Assembly: GCA_028875245.1 (NCBI GenBank)
Contig: JAPPEU010000025.1
Span: 124,001-188,000 of the forward strand
DNA length: 64,000 nucleotides
Origin: Chloroflexota bacterium
Lineage (GTDB): Bacteria; Chloroflexota; Anaerolineae; Aggregatilineales; Phototrophicaceae
Reading direction: 5' to 3'
The notes beneath the pieces are model-generated. The model made no database searches. It was not told the DNA's origin and worked only from the letters and a program-made list of their open reading frames with translations. Position numbers and translations under genes: made by a program. Below are positions 37,375 through 46,494 of the stretch, in pieces (position 1 is the first letter of the stretch; each line of letters opens with the position of its first letter).

Positions 37375-37528
37375 GGTAGTGTATCGAAGTCGGTGGAAAT
37401 TCATTTTCACCACAAAGGGAAGAAGGACACAAAGAAATTGCATATAGTCTACGTTTCTCGGTGTCCTCGATTTTCTCGGAGTCCTCGGTGGTAAAGTTTT
37501 TTGTTTCCACCGAAAGGGATACACTTCC
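37375..37528 (-). repeat. MITE-like element, copy 2 (154 bp, inverted)
   Basis: Same element as at 9379-9515 but in reverse orientation, bounded by GGTAGTGTATCGAAGTCGGT and, at the other end, CACCGAAAGGGATACACTTC. It includes two copies of an 18-base internal unit (GAGGACACCGAGAAAATC type), one with a T for A change. Non-coding. Confidence 0.8.
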
Positions 37529-37541
37529 GACCTGGGTGATG

Positions 37542-37585
37542 TTGAGATGCGGCCCAAACTATGTTAGGATAGAAAATATATTCTA
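37542..37585 (+). promoter_or_regulatory. dinB promoter with overlapping operator-like palindrome
   Basis: TTGAGA (37542-37547), 17-base spacer, TAGGAT (37565-37570). Starting at the end of the -10 is the 16-base palindrome TAGAAAATATATTCTA (37570-37585), which would cover the transcription start. Its GAA-N6-TTCT core matches the site in front of uvrB, suggesting SOS (LexA-type) control; inferred. Confidence 0.5.
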
Positions 37586-37644
37586 GCGAAATCTCGTCCG
37601 GCGATGCTCTGCCCCGAAACGAATCCAGCGTCATTTGGCGATTG

Positions 37645-38853
37645 ATGGCAAAGACACGAAAGATCCTCCACCTTGATTTGGATGCCTTTTTCTGCGCGGT
37701 TGAGGAGCAGTTGAATCCCGAGTTGCGCGGCAAGGCGATTGCCGTCGGCGGCCAGCCGGATGAGCGCGGCGTCGTGGCTTCCGCCTCGTATCCGGCGCGG
37801 GCATACGGCGTTCGCTCGGCGATGCCGATGGGGCAGGCGCTGCGATTGTGCCCGCACTTGGTCGTCGTCGGGGCGACCCGCGGCGTCTACGGCCAACGGT
37901 CTAAAGCGGTGATGGCGATCTTGCGCGATACGGCGCCCGATGTCGAGCCACTTTCGATAGACGAAGCCTTTCTCGATGTGACGATATTGCCGGAACCGAT
38001 CGAGACCATCGCCCGCAAGCTGCAGAAACGCATCAATGCGGAGTTGGAGCTGCCATGTTCGCTGGGCGGGGCGACCAACAAATTGCTGGCGAAGACGGCG
38101 AACACGGTGGGCAAGGCGCGGCAGCCGACGGACAAACCGCCGAACGCCATCACCATCGTGCCGCCGGGCGCCGAAGCGAGTTTTCTGGTGCCCCTGCCGA
38201 TTCAACGGCTCTGGGGCGTGGGGCCGAAAAACGCCGAGACCTTGAGCCAGCTCGGCTTGACAACCGTCGGCGATGTGGCCAACTGGTCGGAGGCGGCTTT
38301 GACCGCGCGGCTTGGCAAGCTGGGCGCTGACATTTGGCGGCGGGCGCAGGGCATCGACTTTAGGCCCGTCATGACGGAACACGAAGCCAAGTCCATCAGC
38401 AAAGAAGTAACCTTCGCCCGCGATGTCGCTGACGAGGCGGCCTTGAAGCTGACGCTGCGCCGCTTGTCAGATGGCGTTGGGCGGCAGGCGCGCAAAGCCG
38501 GCGTAACCGGGACGACAGTCAAGATCAAGCTGCGCTGGACGGACTTCACGACCCTGAACCGCCAGGTGACGCTGGACCAGCCCACCGATATGGACGGCGA
38601 GATCTATGCCTTGGCGGCGCGGCTCTTTGATCAGATTTGGGTCGAGGGCAGGCCCGTTCGCTTGATCGGCGTCGGCTTGGGCGGTTTCAGCCAGCCCAAT
38701 AAGCAGATGGGCCTCTGGGAAGACCGCGAGGGCGACGGGCAGGCGGAAGAACTGCAGAGCGCGCTTGATCGTTTGCGCGATCGCTTCGGCGAGACGATGA
38801 TCACCCGCGCCAGCGACCTGCATTATCGCCCCAGCGAAGACAACAAGCGTTGA
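37645..38853 (+). CDS. dinB: DNA polymerase IV (Y-family translesion polymerase)
   Basis: Error-prone lesion-bypass polymerase of 402 residues. The metal-binding acids are in HLDLDAFFCAVEEQ and SIDEAFLDV; steric-gate Phe follows the first Asp pair. The thumb has the helix-hairpin-helix WGVGPKNAETLSQLGL and the little finger follows. Near the C-terminus QMGLWE is a plausible beta-clamp-binding motif. The ATG at 37645 directly follows an in-frame TTG and is the better start. It ends 13 bases before the convergent ABC gene. A palindrome at the promoter suggests damage-inducible expression. Confidence 0.96.
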   Translation: MAKTRKILHLDLDAFFCAVEEQLNPELRGKAIAVGGQPDERGVVASASYPARAYGVRSAMPMGQALRLCPHLVVVGATRGVYGQRSKAVMAILRDTAPDVEPLSIDEAFLDVTILPEPIETIARKLQKRINAELELPCSLGGATNKLLAKTANTVGKARQPTDKPPNAITIVPPGAEASFLVPLPIQRLWGVGPKNAETLSQLGLTTVGDVANWSEAALTARLGKLGADIWRRAQGIDFRPVMTEHEAKSISKEVTFARDVADEAALKLTLRRLSDGVGRQARKAGVTGTTVKIKLRWTDFTTLNRQVTLDQPTDMDGEIYALAARLFDQIWVEGRPVRLIGVGLGGFSQPNKQMGLWEDREGDGQAEELQSALDRLRDRFGETMITRASDLHYRPSEDNKR

Positions 38854-38866
38854 TTCGTCCACGCGC

Positions 38867-40696
38867 TCACACCAGCGTAAACAACTGGTGGTAGACGCCT
38901 TCGAGGTCAAGCAGTTCCTGGTGGCTGCCCATTTCGATGATCTCGCCGTGGTCCATCACCACAATCAAATCCGCTGATGTGATGGTGCTGAGGCGGTGGG
39001 CGATGACGAAACTCGTGCGCCCCTCCAGGAGATGTTCGAGCGCTTGCTGGATCTGGACTTCGGTTTGTGTATCGATATTGCTGGTCGCTTCATCCAGGAT
39101 CAGGACGCGCGGGTCGGCCAGCAGGGCGCGGGCAAACGCCAGCAGCTGCCGCTGACCGGTGGAGAGGATGGCGCCGCCTTCCTGGATCTCGTTGAGGTAA
39201 CCATCGGGCATGTTTATGATGAATTGATGCGCGCCCACCGCTTTGGCCGCCGCGACCACTTCTTCATCCGTGGCGTTGAGCCGGCCATAGCGGATATTGT
39301 CCATAACCGTGCCGGAGAATAGGTGGGTGTCCTGCGGGACGACGCCGATCTGCCGCCGCAGGCTGTTCTGGGTGATGCGCCTGATGTCTTGTCCATCGAT
39401 TGTCAAGCGGCCCGATGTCGCGTCGTAAAAGCGCATGATGAGCTTGACCATGGTCGTCTTGCCGGCGCCGGTATGGCCGACGAAGGCGACGCGCGAGCCG
39501 GGCGCCACCTCGAGATTGATGTGCTTCAGCACCAGGTCTCCATCGCGGGCATATCGAAATGACAGGTCCTCAAAGCGAATATGCCCTTCGATATCGGGCA
39601 AGTCTTCGGCGTTGATGTCGTCGCGGATGTCCGCGGGAAAATCCATCAGCTTGAAGATGCGGTAGGCGGAGGCGATCACGTTTTGCAGCAGGTTGTAGCG
39701 CTGGGCGAGCAGGCGAATCGGGAAGAAGAATTGCTGAATGTAGAGGATGAAAGCGAGCAGGACGCCGACGGATATGCGCTGGTCAAGCACGAGGCTGCCG
39801 CCGACAAAGATCAGCGTGCCGGTGGCGACGCCGCCAATCATTTCGACGGTCGGGTAAAACAGGCTGGCGATCAAGGCGGCCCGTTCGGTGGCGTTGCGGC
39901 TGGCCATATTAATTTCGCCGCTGAAGCGTTGGTAATTGTGCTGCTGGCGGGCAAATGCCTGGGTGACGCGGACGCCGTTGAAAGCCTCGGAGAGCTCGGC
40001 GTAAACTTTGGCGTTGCTGTCTGAAACACGCAGGTAAGCGGCGCGAGCGTGAATGCGCCAGAAATTGGCGATCAGCATCAGCGCGACCAGGACCGTGAAG
40101 GCGACTGCCGTAAGCGGCACGTTGATGAGCAGCATGGAGATGATGATGCCGAACAGCATCAGGAACTCGCGTATCGTGCCGACGGCGGCGAAGGTCACCG
40201 CTTCGCGCACAACATTCACATCGTTGATGATGCGGGCGAGCAGCCGGCCCACTTCGTATTCGGCGAAGAATCCGATCGATAAATACTGGATGTGGTCGAA
40301 GAGTTGATCGCGCAGGGTCTTGATAATAGTCTGGCCGATGATCGCCATGTTGCGCAGCTGGATGCGAAAGCCAATGAAGCCGAGCGCTTGCAGGACGATG
40401 AAGGCGATGACGCCGGCGAAGAGAACGGACAGGTTTCGCTTGCTGATGCCTTCGTCGATCGCCCAACCAATGAGCGGCGGGCTGGCGACGTTGGCGATGA
40501 CGCTTAGCATCATCATGACGATGGCGATCGAAAGCCCGCGCCGGTGTGGCTTCAAATAAGAAAACAGGCGGGCGGTGACATCGCGATCAAAACCCGGCTT
40601 GTGGTCATCCTCGATTTCGAGAATCGTCGGTTCTTCGCTTTCGGTCCGGTCTTTTGAGGCGGCCTGCTCTTGTTTTCTCCGGTTGAGGACAGCCAT
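38867..40696 (-). CDS. Heterodimeric ABC exporter subunit (consensus Walker B, altered signature)
   Basis: A 609-residue half-transporter: six transmembrane helices then an ATPase domain. Walker A GHTGAGKTT, signature LSTGQRQ (Gly to Thr change in the canonical LSGGQ), Walker B VLILDEATSNID with catalytic Glu, and IAHRLSTI. A 45-residue charged N-terminal extension precedes the first helix. Known for heterodimeric exporters (TM287/288, LmrCD): one composite ATP site is degenerate, made by one subunit's nonstandard Walker B and its partner's nonstandard signature. This subunit supplies the nonstandard signature. It follows its partner by 23 bases, with AGGTAA before ATG. Substrate (drug, lipid or peptide) unknown. 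Confidence 0.9.
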   Translation of the reverse strand: MAVLNRRKQEQAASKDRTESEEPTILEIEDDHKPGFDRDVTARLFSYLKPHRRGLSIAIVMMMLSVIANVASPPLIGWAIDEGISKRNLSVLFAGVIAFIVLQALGFIGFRIQLRNMAIIGQTIIKTLRDQLFDHIQYLSIGFFAEYEVGRLLARIINDVNVVREAVTFAAVGTIREFLMLFGIIISMLLINVPLTAVAFTVLVALMLIANFWRIHARAAYLRVSDSNAKVYAELSEAFNGVRVTQAFARQQHNYQRFSGEINMASRNATERAALIASLFYPTVEMIGGVATGTLIFVGGSLVLDQRISVGVLLAFILYIQQFFFPIRLLAQRYNLLQNVIASAYRIFKLMDFPADIRDDINAEDLPDIEGHIRFEDLSFRYARDGDLVLKHINLEVAPGSRVAFVGHTGAGKTTMVKLIMRFYDATSGRLTIDGQDIRRITQNSLRRQIGVVPQDTHLFSGTVMDNIRYGRLNATDEEVVAAAKAVGAHQFIINMPDGYLNEIQEGGAILSTGQRQLLAFARALLADPRVLILDEATSNIDTQTEVQIQQALEHLLEGRTSFVIAHRLSTITSADLIVVMDHGEIIEMGSHQELLDLEGVYHQLFTLV

Positions 40697-40719
40697 GTTT
40701 ACCTAACTTCTTGAGTTTT

Positions 40720-42630
40720 CTACGGTGAATATTTGCCGGCGAGGCGGTCGATCAATGCGCGGAACTGCTGGGTCGAGCGCCTATCTTCAAGCGGCACCTT
40801 GATGATGCCGGCGATGATCGCTTCCCGCCGCGCGCGCTCCTGCTCTTCAAGCTGCAGCTTGTAGATTTCTTCGTAGAGCCCGCCGTCTTGCAGCAGGGTT
40901 TCGTGGCTGCCATGCTGGATGATCTCGCCATCGCGCAGCACGATAATCTGGTCGGCTTTCAGGATCGTGCTCATGCGTTGAGCGATGACGAAAGTGGTGC
41001 GGCCTTCCATAATCCGTTCCAGCGCCTGTTGGATCAGATGCTCGGTGCGGGTATCAACGCTGCTGGTGGCGTCGTCCAGGATGAGAATGCGCGGATCAAT
41101 CAACAAGGCGCGGGCGATGGCGATGCGCTGTTTCTGCCCGCCCGACAGGGTGACGCCGCGCTCGCCCACCGCCGTCTGATAGCCATTGGGGAACTCGGAA
41201 ATGAAGCCGTGCGCGTTCGCCGATGTCGCCGCTTCGATGATCTGCTCGCGGCTGGCCGCCGGGTTGCCATAAGCGATGTTCTCTTCGATGGTGGCGTTGA
41301 AAAGCAAGGACTGCTGCATCACGATGCCGATCTGGCTCCGCAGGCTGTCCAGATCGAAATCGCGCACATCGATGCCGTCGATCGTGACGCGGCCATCGGT
41401 GACGTCATAAAAGCGGGGAATCAAGTTGGCGATGGTCGTCTTGCCGGAACCGGTCAGCCCGATGATGGCGACCACTTCGCCCGGCTGCGCCTCCAGGCTG
41501 ATCTGATTCAAGATGGCCTGATTGGAACTGTTGTAATGACTGCTGACATTCTCGAAGCGGACATGCCCTTTGACGGCGGTCTTGATGGCGGCGCGCGAGT
41601 TCACGACTGCTTCCGGTTCATCAATGACTTCGAAGATGCGCTCGCCGCTGGCGACTGCTTGCGTCGTCAACAGGATGATGAAGCCGACAAAGCGCAGCGG
41701 CTGTGTGAGCAGCAGCACGTAGGCGTTGAACGTTACAATGAGCCCGACGCTGATATTGCCCATACCCTGCGCTTCCATGAGACCGCCGAAGAGCAGGACC
41801 AGCGCCGTCGACATGGCGGCCAGCGCGGCGCTGATAGGAAGAAATGTGATCCACTGCGTGATGAAGTCCAATTGCTCGTTGTACAGGTTCTGGTTTTCTT
41901 TATGAAAGCGCTCAATCTCGTAGGGCTCGCGGGCGAAACCACGAACGACTTCCGCGCCTAGGGCATTTTCCTGGATGTGGTTGCTGAGCGCTTGCATGCG
42001 GTCCATCACTTTTTTCCAGCGCGGGTGGACGCGCATGACGAAGCGGTTGGAATAAAGCGCCAGCGGCACCAGGGGAATGAAAGCGATAATCGCCAGCAGC
42101 GGACTGGAGGCCATCATAATGCTGACGACGCCGATCAGCAGCAGGATGACATTCAGGCCGTCCATCAGTCCATAGTTGAAGTAACGCTGGATCTCGTTGA
42201 CGTCGCTGATCGCGCGTGTGATGATTGTGCCGACCTGGGCGCTGTCGTGATAGGAGAATGATTGGCGCTGAACTTTGTCGTAGATTTCATTGCGAATGTC
42301 GTAAGAGACATAGTGAGACAGGCGTTCACCGAAGAAACGGCCCAGGAAGGCGGCCAGGCCGCGCATCAGACCCAGGCCAACCACAAGCAGGCCGGCGCTC
42401 AGCATGTATGCGCTGTCACCCTGTTCAATGCCGATATCCACTACATCACGCAGGATATACGGCACGACAATCAGCAGGATATTGGTGCCGATGATCCCGA
42501 CTGCTGCGATCGACACCCAGAGCCGGTATTTGCCCAGATAGCGCATCAGCCGCTGCCAAACCCGCAGCGCCGAATCATTCAGAGGGATTGAGGGGGCGTC
42601 GATTTCCGACCTGGATGAGGCGGATGCCAT
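40720..42630 (-). CDS. Heterodimeric ABC exporter subunit (Asp-substituted Walker B)
   Basis: The 636-residue partner, also a six-helix domain plus ATPase. Walker A GLTGSGKTT, canonical signature LSGGQKQR, but Walker B ends ILILDDATSSVD, with Asp in place of the catalytic Glu. Together with the LSTGQ of the next gene this forms the expected single degenerate ATP site, so the two genes encode one heterodimeric pump. A C-terminal extension of about 50 residues (ERARREAIIAGIIKVPLEDR) follows the ATPase. The ATG is preceded by GGGAG. It is the first gene of the two-gene operon. Confidence 0.9.
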   Translation of the reverse strand: MASASSRSEIDAPSIPLNDSALRVWQRLMRYLGKYRLWVSIAAVGIIGTNILLIVVPYILRDVVDIGIEQGDSAYMLSAGLLVVGLGLMRGLAAFLGRFFGERLSHYVSYDIRNEIYDKVQRQSFSYHDSAQVGTIITRAISDVNEIQRYFNYGLMDGLNVILLLIGVVSIMMASSPLLAIIAFIPLVPLALYSNRFVMRVHPRWKKVMDRMQALSNHIQENALGAEVVRGFAREPYEIERFHKENQNLYNEQLDFITQWITFLPISAALAAMSTALVLLFGGLMEAQGMGNISVGLIVTFNAYVLLLTQPLRFVGFIILLTTQAVASGERIFEVIDEPEAVVNSRAAIKTAVKGHVRFENVSSHYNSSNQAILNQISLEAQPGEVVAIIGLTGSGKTTIANLIPRFYDVTDGRVTIDGIDVRDFDLDSLRSQIGIVMQQSLLFNATIEENIAYGNPAASREQIIEAATSANAHGFISEFPNGYQTAVGERGVTLSGGQKQRIAIARALLIDPRILILDDATSSVDTRTEHLIQQALERIMEGRTTFVIAQRMSTILKADQIIVLRDGEIIQHGSHETLLQDGGLYEEIYKLQLEEQERARREAIIAGIIKVPLEDRRSTQQFRALIDRLAGKYSP

Positions 42631-42855
42631 TCACGGTCTCCCGGAAGCGCGATGCGAAGAGCTGTCCATGCGTCAAAGCAGCAACATGATTTCTGCAAAC
42701 GCACAAGCTTTCAGTGTACAGCAGGGCGGGTCAATTTTCTACGCGCAAATGGGCGATTTCAACGCAAGCGCAGGCCCGTATTCAACTCTGGAATTCTGGC
42801 GGAGAATGGCGACAATATATTAAGAAGCCGTTTCGATTGCCAAAAGGAAGATGCG

Positions 42856-43620
42856 ATGTCTGAACCAAAACCAATAGCGCTTCAGTTGTTTACTGTCCGC
42901 GAGCTGCTCGAAGAGGATTTCGAAGGCACGGTGCGGCGCGTGGCGGATATGGGATATGTTGGCGTCGAGCCATACGGCGGCATGCCCTGCGAATTGTCGG
43001 AAGCCGCCGCCCTGTTCCGCGAGCTTGATTTACAAACTTTCAACAGCCATGTCCCTTTCCCCGATGACGCCAATAAGGGCGCTGTGCTCGAAATCGCCGA
43101 AGCCTTTGATTTGACGGATGTGACCATCGCCTATCTGCCGCCGGCTGATTTCGAGACGATAGACGCGATCAAGCGGACCTGCGAGCGGCTCAATCGGGCG
43201 GGTGAGCTGGCGTGCGCCAACAATCTGCAATTGCATTATCACAATCACTGGTGGGAATACAAGCGGATCAACGGGAAGGCGACGCTTGATGTGATGCTGG
43301 AGGAGCTGGATGAGCGCCTCTGCCTGCAAATCGATACTTACTGGGCGCAGGTTGGCGGCGAAGATGCGGTTGAGGTGGTCAAACGGGTTGGCGCCCGCGC
43401 GCCGCTGATCCACTTGAAAGACGGCACGCTGGATGTAGACGGCGACATGGCGGCGGTCGGCCATGGGAAGATGGATGTGCCCGCCATCGTTGACGCGGCC
43501 GCGGCGACGGCGGACTGGTACATCGTCGAGCAAGACCGCAGCAATGACCACCGGCTGCAAGCGGTGCGGGACAGTTATGATTACCTGACTTCCAATGGGC
43601 TGGCGCGCGGCAAGAAATAA
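42856..43620 (+). CDS. Sugar phosphate isomerase/epimerase family (AP endonuclease 2 fold)
   Basis: A 254-residue TIM-barrel protein of the xylose isomerase-like family. Metal-ligand positions are seen as VEPYGG (Glu), LHYHNHWWEY (His, Glu), LQIDTYWAQVGG (Asp) and LIHLKDG (His, Asp), ending with YIVEQDRS. Such proteins isomerise or epimerise sugars or inositols with a divalent metal. GGAAG lies five bases before the ATG. It is 33 bases upstream of the Ldh2-family dehydrogenase and likely co-transcribed. A short sugar or polyol pathway is plausible, but substrates are unknown. Confidence 0.8.
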   Translation: MSEPKPIALQLFTVRELLEEDFEGTVRRVADMGYVGVEPYGGMPCELSEAAALFRELDLQTFNSHVPFPDDANKGAVLEIAEAFDLTDVTIAYLPPADFETIDAIKRTCERLNRAGELACANNLQLHYHNHWWEYKRINGKATLDVMLEELDERLCLQIDTYWAQVGGEDAVEVVKRVGARAPLIHLKDGTLDVDGDMAAVGHGKMDVPAIVDAAAATADWYIVEQDRSNDHRLQAVRDSYDYLTSNGLARGKK

Positions 43621-43653
43621 AGCGGACCAGCGAGAAAGCGCGGCATCAATCTT

Positions 43654-44655
43654 ATGAGAGTATCAATTGAAGCGTTACGGGCGGCGACGCGTCGCGCGAT
43701 CCTCGCGCAAGGCTATGACGATGCCGACAGCGACATCATCCTCGACATCATCATGTATGCGCAGCTGCGCGGCAACAATCAGAATGTCATCAAGCTGCTG
43801 GGCGCGGGCATGCCGGCGGATCCGCGGGCGGGCGACATCCGCCTGGTAAAAGAGGGGAAATTGTCGGCGCTGATTGACGGCGGCTGGAACCAGGGCATGG
43901 TGGTCGTCTCCAGGGCGACCGAGCGCGCCATTGAAAAGGCGAAGGCGCATGGATTCGGCATCGTCGGCACGCGGGGCAGCAACTCGCCGACTGGCGCCAT
44001 CGGTTATTTCGCGCGCTGGATGGCTGACGAAGGCCTGATCGGATTTGTCTGTTCCGGCTCGCCGGAATTAATGGCGATGCACGGTTCCTACGAAGCCTTC
44101 CTCGGCACCAATCCGCTGGCAATCGGCATCCCGACGGCGGGAACGCCAATGGTCTTTGATATGGCGACGGCGGCCATCGCCTGGTACGGCATTCATCTGG
44201 CCAATGCGGAGGGCGAGGCGATCCCCGAGGGCGTCGCTTATGACAGCGACGGTCGGATCACGACGGATCCAGCGGCGGCGCTGGCCGGGGCGATCAAAGC
44301 CTTCGGCGGCTACAAAGGCGCGGCCCTGGCCTTGATCGTGGAGGTGCTGACGCGCCCGCTGGTCGGCGCAATGCGAAATGAAGACGGCAGCAAGCTGGAT
44401 TGGGGCAATCTCGTCTTCGCCATCGATCCTGAGCTGCTGTCGGACGATTTGACCACTTTTCAGGCGGGCGTCAGCGATCTGCTGGCGCGGGTGAAGCGAC
44501 TCAAGCGTTTGCCCGGCGTCGAAGAAATACTTGTGCCTGGCGAGCGCGGCGACCGCATCTACGAGCGGGCTATGGCGGCCGGAGAGATCGAATTGGATGA
44601 GCAGATCTGGCGAGACCTGCAAGCCGTCGGCGCTTCAGTTGACGATGCCGATTGA
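43654..44655 (+). CDS. Ldh2-family malate/L-lactate-type dehydrogenase
   Basis: A 333-residue NAD(P)-dependent oxidoreductase of the Ldh2/YlbC/YiaK family, distinct from Rossmann LDHs. Family blocks include GIVGTRGSNSPTGAIGYFAR (the catalytic His of relatives' SNHFG appears replaced, as the text reads RGSNSPTGA), EAFLGTNPLAIGIPT, and the Gly-rich AIKAFGGYKGAALALIVEVL. Members oxidise malate, lactate, 2,3-diketogulonate, ureidoglycolate or reduce imines. The apparent absence of the usual catalytic His at that site is noteworthy. Operon with the isomerase. Its 3' end overlaps the convergent glycosidase by 21 bases. Confidence 0.82.
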   Translation: MRVSIEALRAATRRAILAQGYDDADSDIILDIIMYAQLRGNNQNVIKLLGAGMPADPRAGDIRLVKEGKLSALIDGGWNQGMVVVSRATERAIEKAKAHGFGIVGTRGSNSPTGAIGYFARWMADEGLIGFVCSGSPELMAMHGSYEAFLGTNPLAIGIPTAGTPMVFDMATAAIAWYGIHLANAEGEAIPEGVAYDSDGRITTDPAAALAGAIKAFGGYKGAALALIVEVLTRPLVGAMRNEDGSKLDWGNLVFAIDPELLSDDLTTFQAGVSDLLARVKRLKRLPGVEEILVPGERGDRIYERAMAAGEIELDEQIWRDLQAVGASVDDAD

Positions 44656-46203
44656 GGGCAGCATGCGCTCGTAAGGCACACCCCGCTGTCCGCGCCGGTC
44701 GGAAGGCGCGCTGGCCAAGCCCCCGGCGACAAACAGATGGCTGGACCCTTCGCCGCTCAGATTCAGAGCGTCGACCGCCCCCGCCTCTTGCAGCATCGTG
44801 ATAACTTCTTCCAGCGTGGCGCCGGCGCTGTCCATGTCGGTGCGGAAACTGGGGTTGCAGCCGTCCACCACCAGCAGAATCAGGTCGCCATCTTCTTTGA
44901 TGCCGATGGCGGTCCGCGCCTTTCGTTGGCCCGCGCCCTGCAGATCCATGTGCACGGGCGAGACGCCAATGAGGCCGTCCAGGCTGGCGCGAAATTCTTC
45001 ATGGCTGCCTGCCTGGTCAAGCGTACTTTGCCCGCGGCGCAGCAAAATCGGCCCGGCCTGAATGGCCGATTGCGGGCCGTTGCTCTCATCGGCGAAGGCA
45101 TATTCCACCCAGGCATCTTCGATGAGGCTGTCGGTGATGCTGGCGGGCAGGGCGCCTTCTTGCAGCGACAAGATGAAGCCGTTCTGCGGGATTTGCAGCT
45201 CGCCGCCACGTTTCCAGGCCAGCGCCTGCCGATTGACCAGGACGAACTCGATACGATCCGCGGCAGCCGGACTGCGTTCGAGCGGCCGGCCCTTGCGCTC
45301 CATGCCGCCGGCCCGCGTGTACAGGGCGATTGGCCGCGCTTCAGCCGGATTCAGGTGAAAGCGGCGCCCGCGCCCGGCGTTGGCGCCCAATGCGATATCG
45401 CCAGGCAGCAGGAGCTGGATATCGTCCAGGCTGAAGGGTTTGACGCGCCAGGATGAGCCATCAAAGAGAAGAGCGCCGCGTCGATAGATCGGCGGGCGCA
45501 GGATAGCGCCTTCGGCGACCATGAGGCCGATCGCGTCGCCGTAGCCGGAATGATGGCTGACCAGGTCGTCATGTTCGTGCAGGAAATGCGAGGTGTTGAA
45601 GACGGCCTTGTGTTCGTGATGCTGGGCGAAATGACGAATGAAATCGCAGCGGCCGATGCGGATGAAATTGCGGCGCGCGTCAAAGGGGCGGAAAATGCGC
45701 GGCCGGTAGCTGCCTCTTTCGATGTTGGGGTACAGGTCAAGCTGGATTGACTCTTCCAGCCAGCCGAGGACCGCCTCCGCGCGCGCCCGCCATTCGCGGT
45801 CCGCTTCCGGCATATCAACTTTCCATTCGTAAGTATCGCCGATGTACTCGTGCAGCTGCAGCCAGCCCTCCGCGAGCAGCTTTCGCAGCACTAAGGTGAT
45901 GAAAGAGTTGGCGCTGTTGATATGCTCGCCGTCATCGGCGTCGTAGCTGAGGCCGGGGAACATGTGGCTGGCGCGGCGGTCGGTCTGCATCGAGGTCCAG
46001 GTGAGGATGCGCGGGCTCTCTTCGCCGCGGGCGCGCGCTCTGGCGTAGTGCATGCGGGCGATATCCTGCTGGCGGACGTAGCTGCTCATCGGGTGCAGGT
46101 CTTCGAAACGGAGACTCTGCGCCGGAATGTCGACCCTGTGAACCGTGGAGGACTGACCATCGGCGAGGCGCCGCCTGTCTTGCTGATAATGAAAATCGGA
46201 CAT
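44635..46203 (-). CDS. Phosphodiester glycosidase (NAGPA/DUF2233-type) domain protein
   Basis: A 522-residue protein whose C-terminal third is a phosphodiester glycosidase domain: RKARTAIGIKEDGDLILLVV, DGCNPSFRTDMDSAGATLEE, the Asn-rich DALNLSGEGSSHLFVAGG and GVPYERMLPSIGIV. Known relatives: the human uncovering enzyme NAGPA, which removes GlcNAc from a phosphodiester, and bacterial cell-wall or exopolysaccharide homologues such as YngK-like proteins. The N-terminal 300 residues (AHMFPGLSYDADDGEHINSA, FNTSHFLHEHDDLVSHHSGY) are not recognised. No signal peptide is seen, unlike most family members. It precedes no close partner; the next gene upstream on this strand is the M24 peptidase. Confidence 0.7.
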   Translation of the reverse strand: MSDFHYQQDRRRLADGQSSTVHRVDIPAQSLRFEDLHPMSSYVRQQDIARMHYARARARGEESPRILTWTSMQTDRRASHMFPGLSYDADDGEHINSANSFITLVLRKLLAEGWLQLHEYIGDTYEWKVDMPEADREWRARAEAVLGWLEESIQLDLYPNIERGSYRPRIFRPFDARRNFIRIGRCDFIRHFAQHHEHKAVFNTSHFLHEHDDLVSHHSGYGDAIGLMVAEGAILRPPIYRRGALLFDGSSWRVKPFSLDDIQLLLPGDIALGANAGRGRRFHLNPAEARPIALYTRAGGMERKGRPLERSPAAADRIEFVLVNRQALAWKRGGELQIPQNGFILSLQEGALPASITDSLIEDAWVEYAFADESNGPQSAIQAGPILLRRGQSTLDQAGSHEEFRASLDGLIGVSPVHMDLQGAGQRKARTAIGIKEDGDLILLVVDGCNPSFRTDMDSAGATLEEVITMLQEAGAVDALNLSGEGSSHLFVAGGLASAPSDRRGQRGVPYERMLPSIGIVN

Positions 46204-46242
46204 GAAGTCGACCCTGTTTCCGCCGCAAAAGAATATCTAACA

Positions 46243-46356
46243 CTATACCTGTTTCAGGCACAGGGGCAATGCCAGGCCGGCCGCCAATACACAATCGGCA
46301 GGGGCAGCGCGCCAAAAAACCGCGATGACGATCAGGACACCCGCGAGCGCAGGCAT
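46243..46356 (-). CDS. Possible 37-residue hydrophobic peptide
   Basis: A short open frame in the 291-base gap between the glycosidase and peptidase genes. The product begins MPALAGVLIVIAVFWRAAPA and is almost entirely hydrophobic, so it could be a small membrane protein. Only a GGA about ten bases upstream serves as ribosome site. There is no homology I recognise; it could be chance. Confidence 0.2.
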   Translation of the reverse strand: MPALAGVLIVIAVFWRAAPADCVLAAGLALPLCLKQV

Positions 46357-46494
46357 GAGCGCATCCAACTGTTCTCATTGCTCATTCCTTCTCAGTGTGT
46401 TCAGTTCTGCGTTTAGCGTCCACATCATCGCAGCAATGAGATCTAAAGGTAGTTTCGGGCAAAGGCAAACTCGCTGTAAAGTCGCCGCCTTGGA

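Noticed and set aside
44120..44130. Frameshift between the isomerase and Ldh2 genes or inside Ldh2
   Set aside because: Both frames are continuous with proper family ends.
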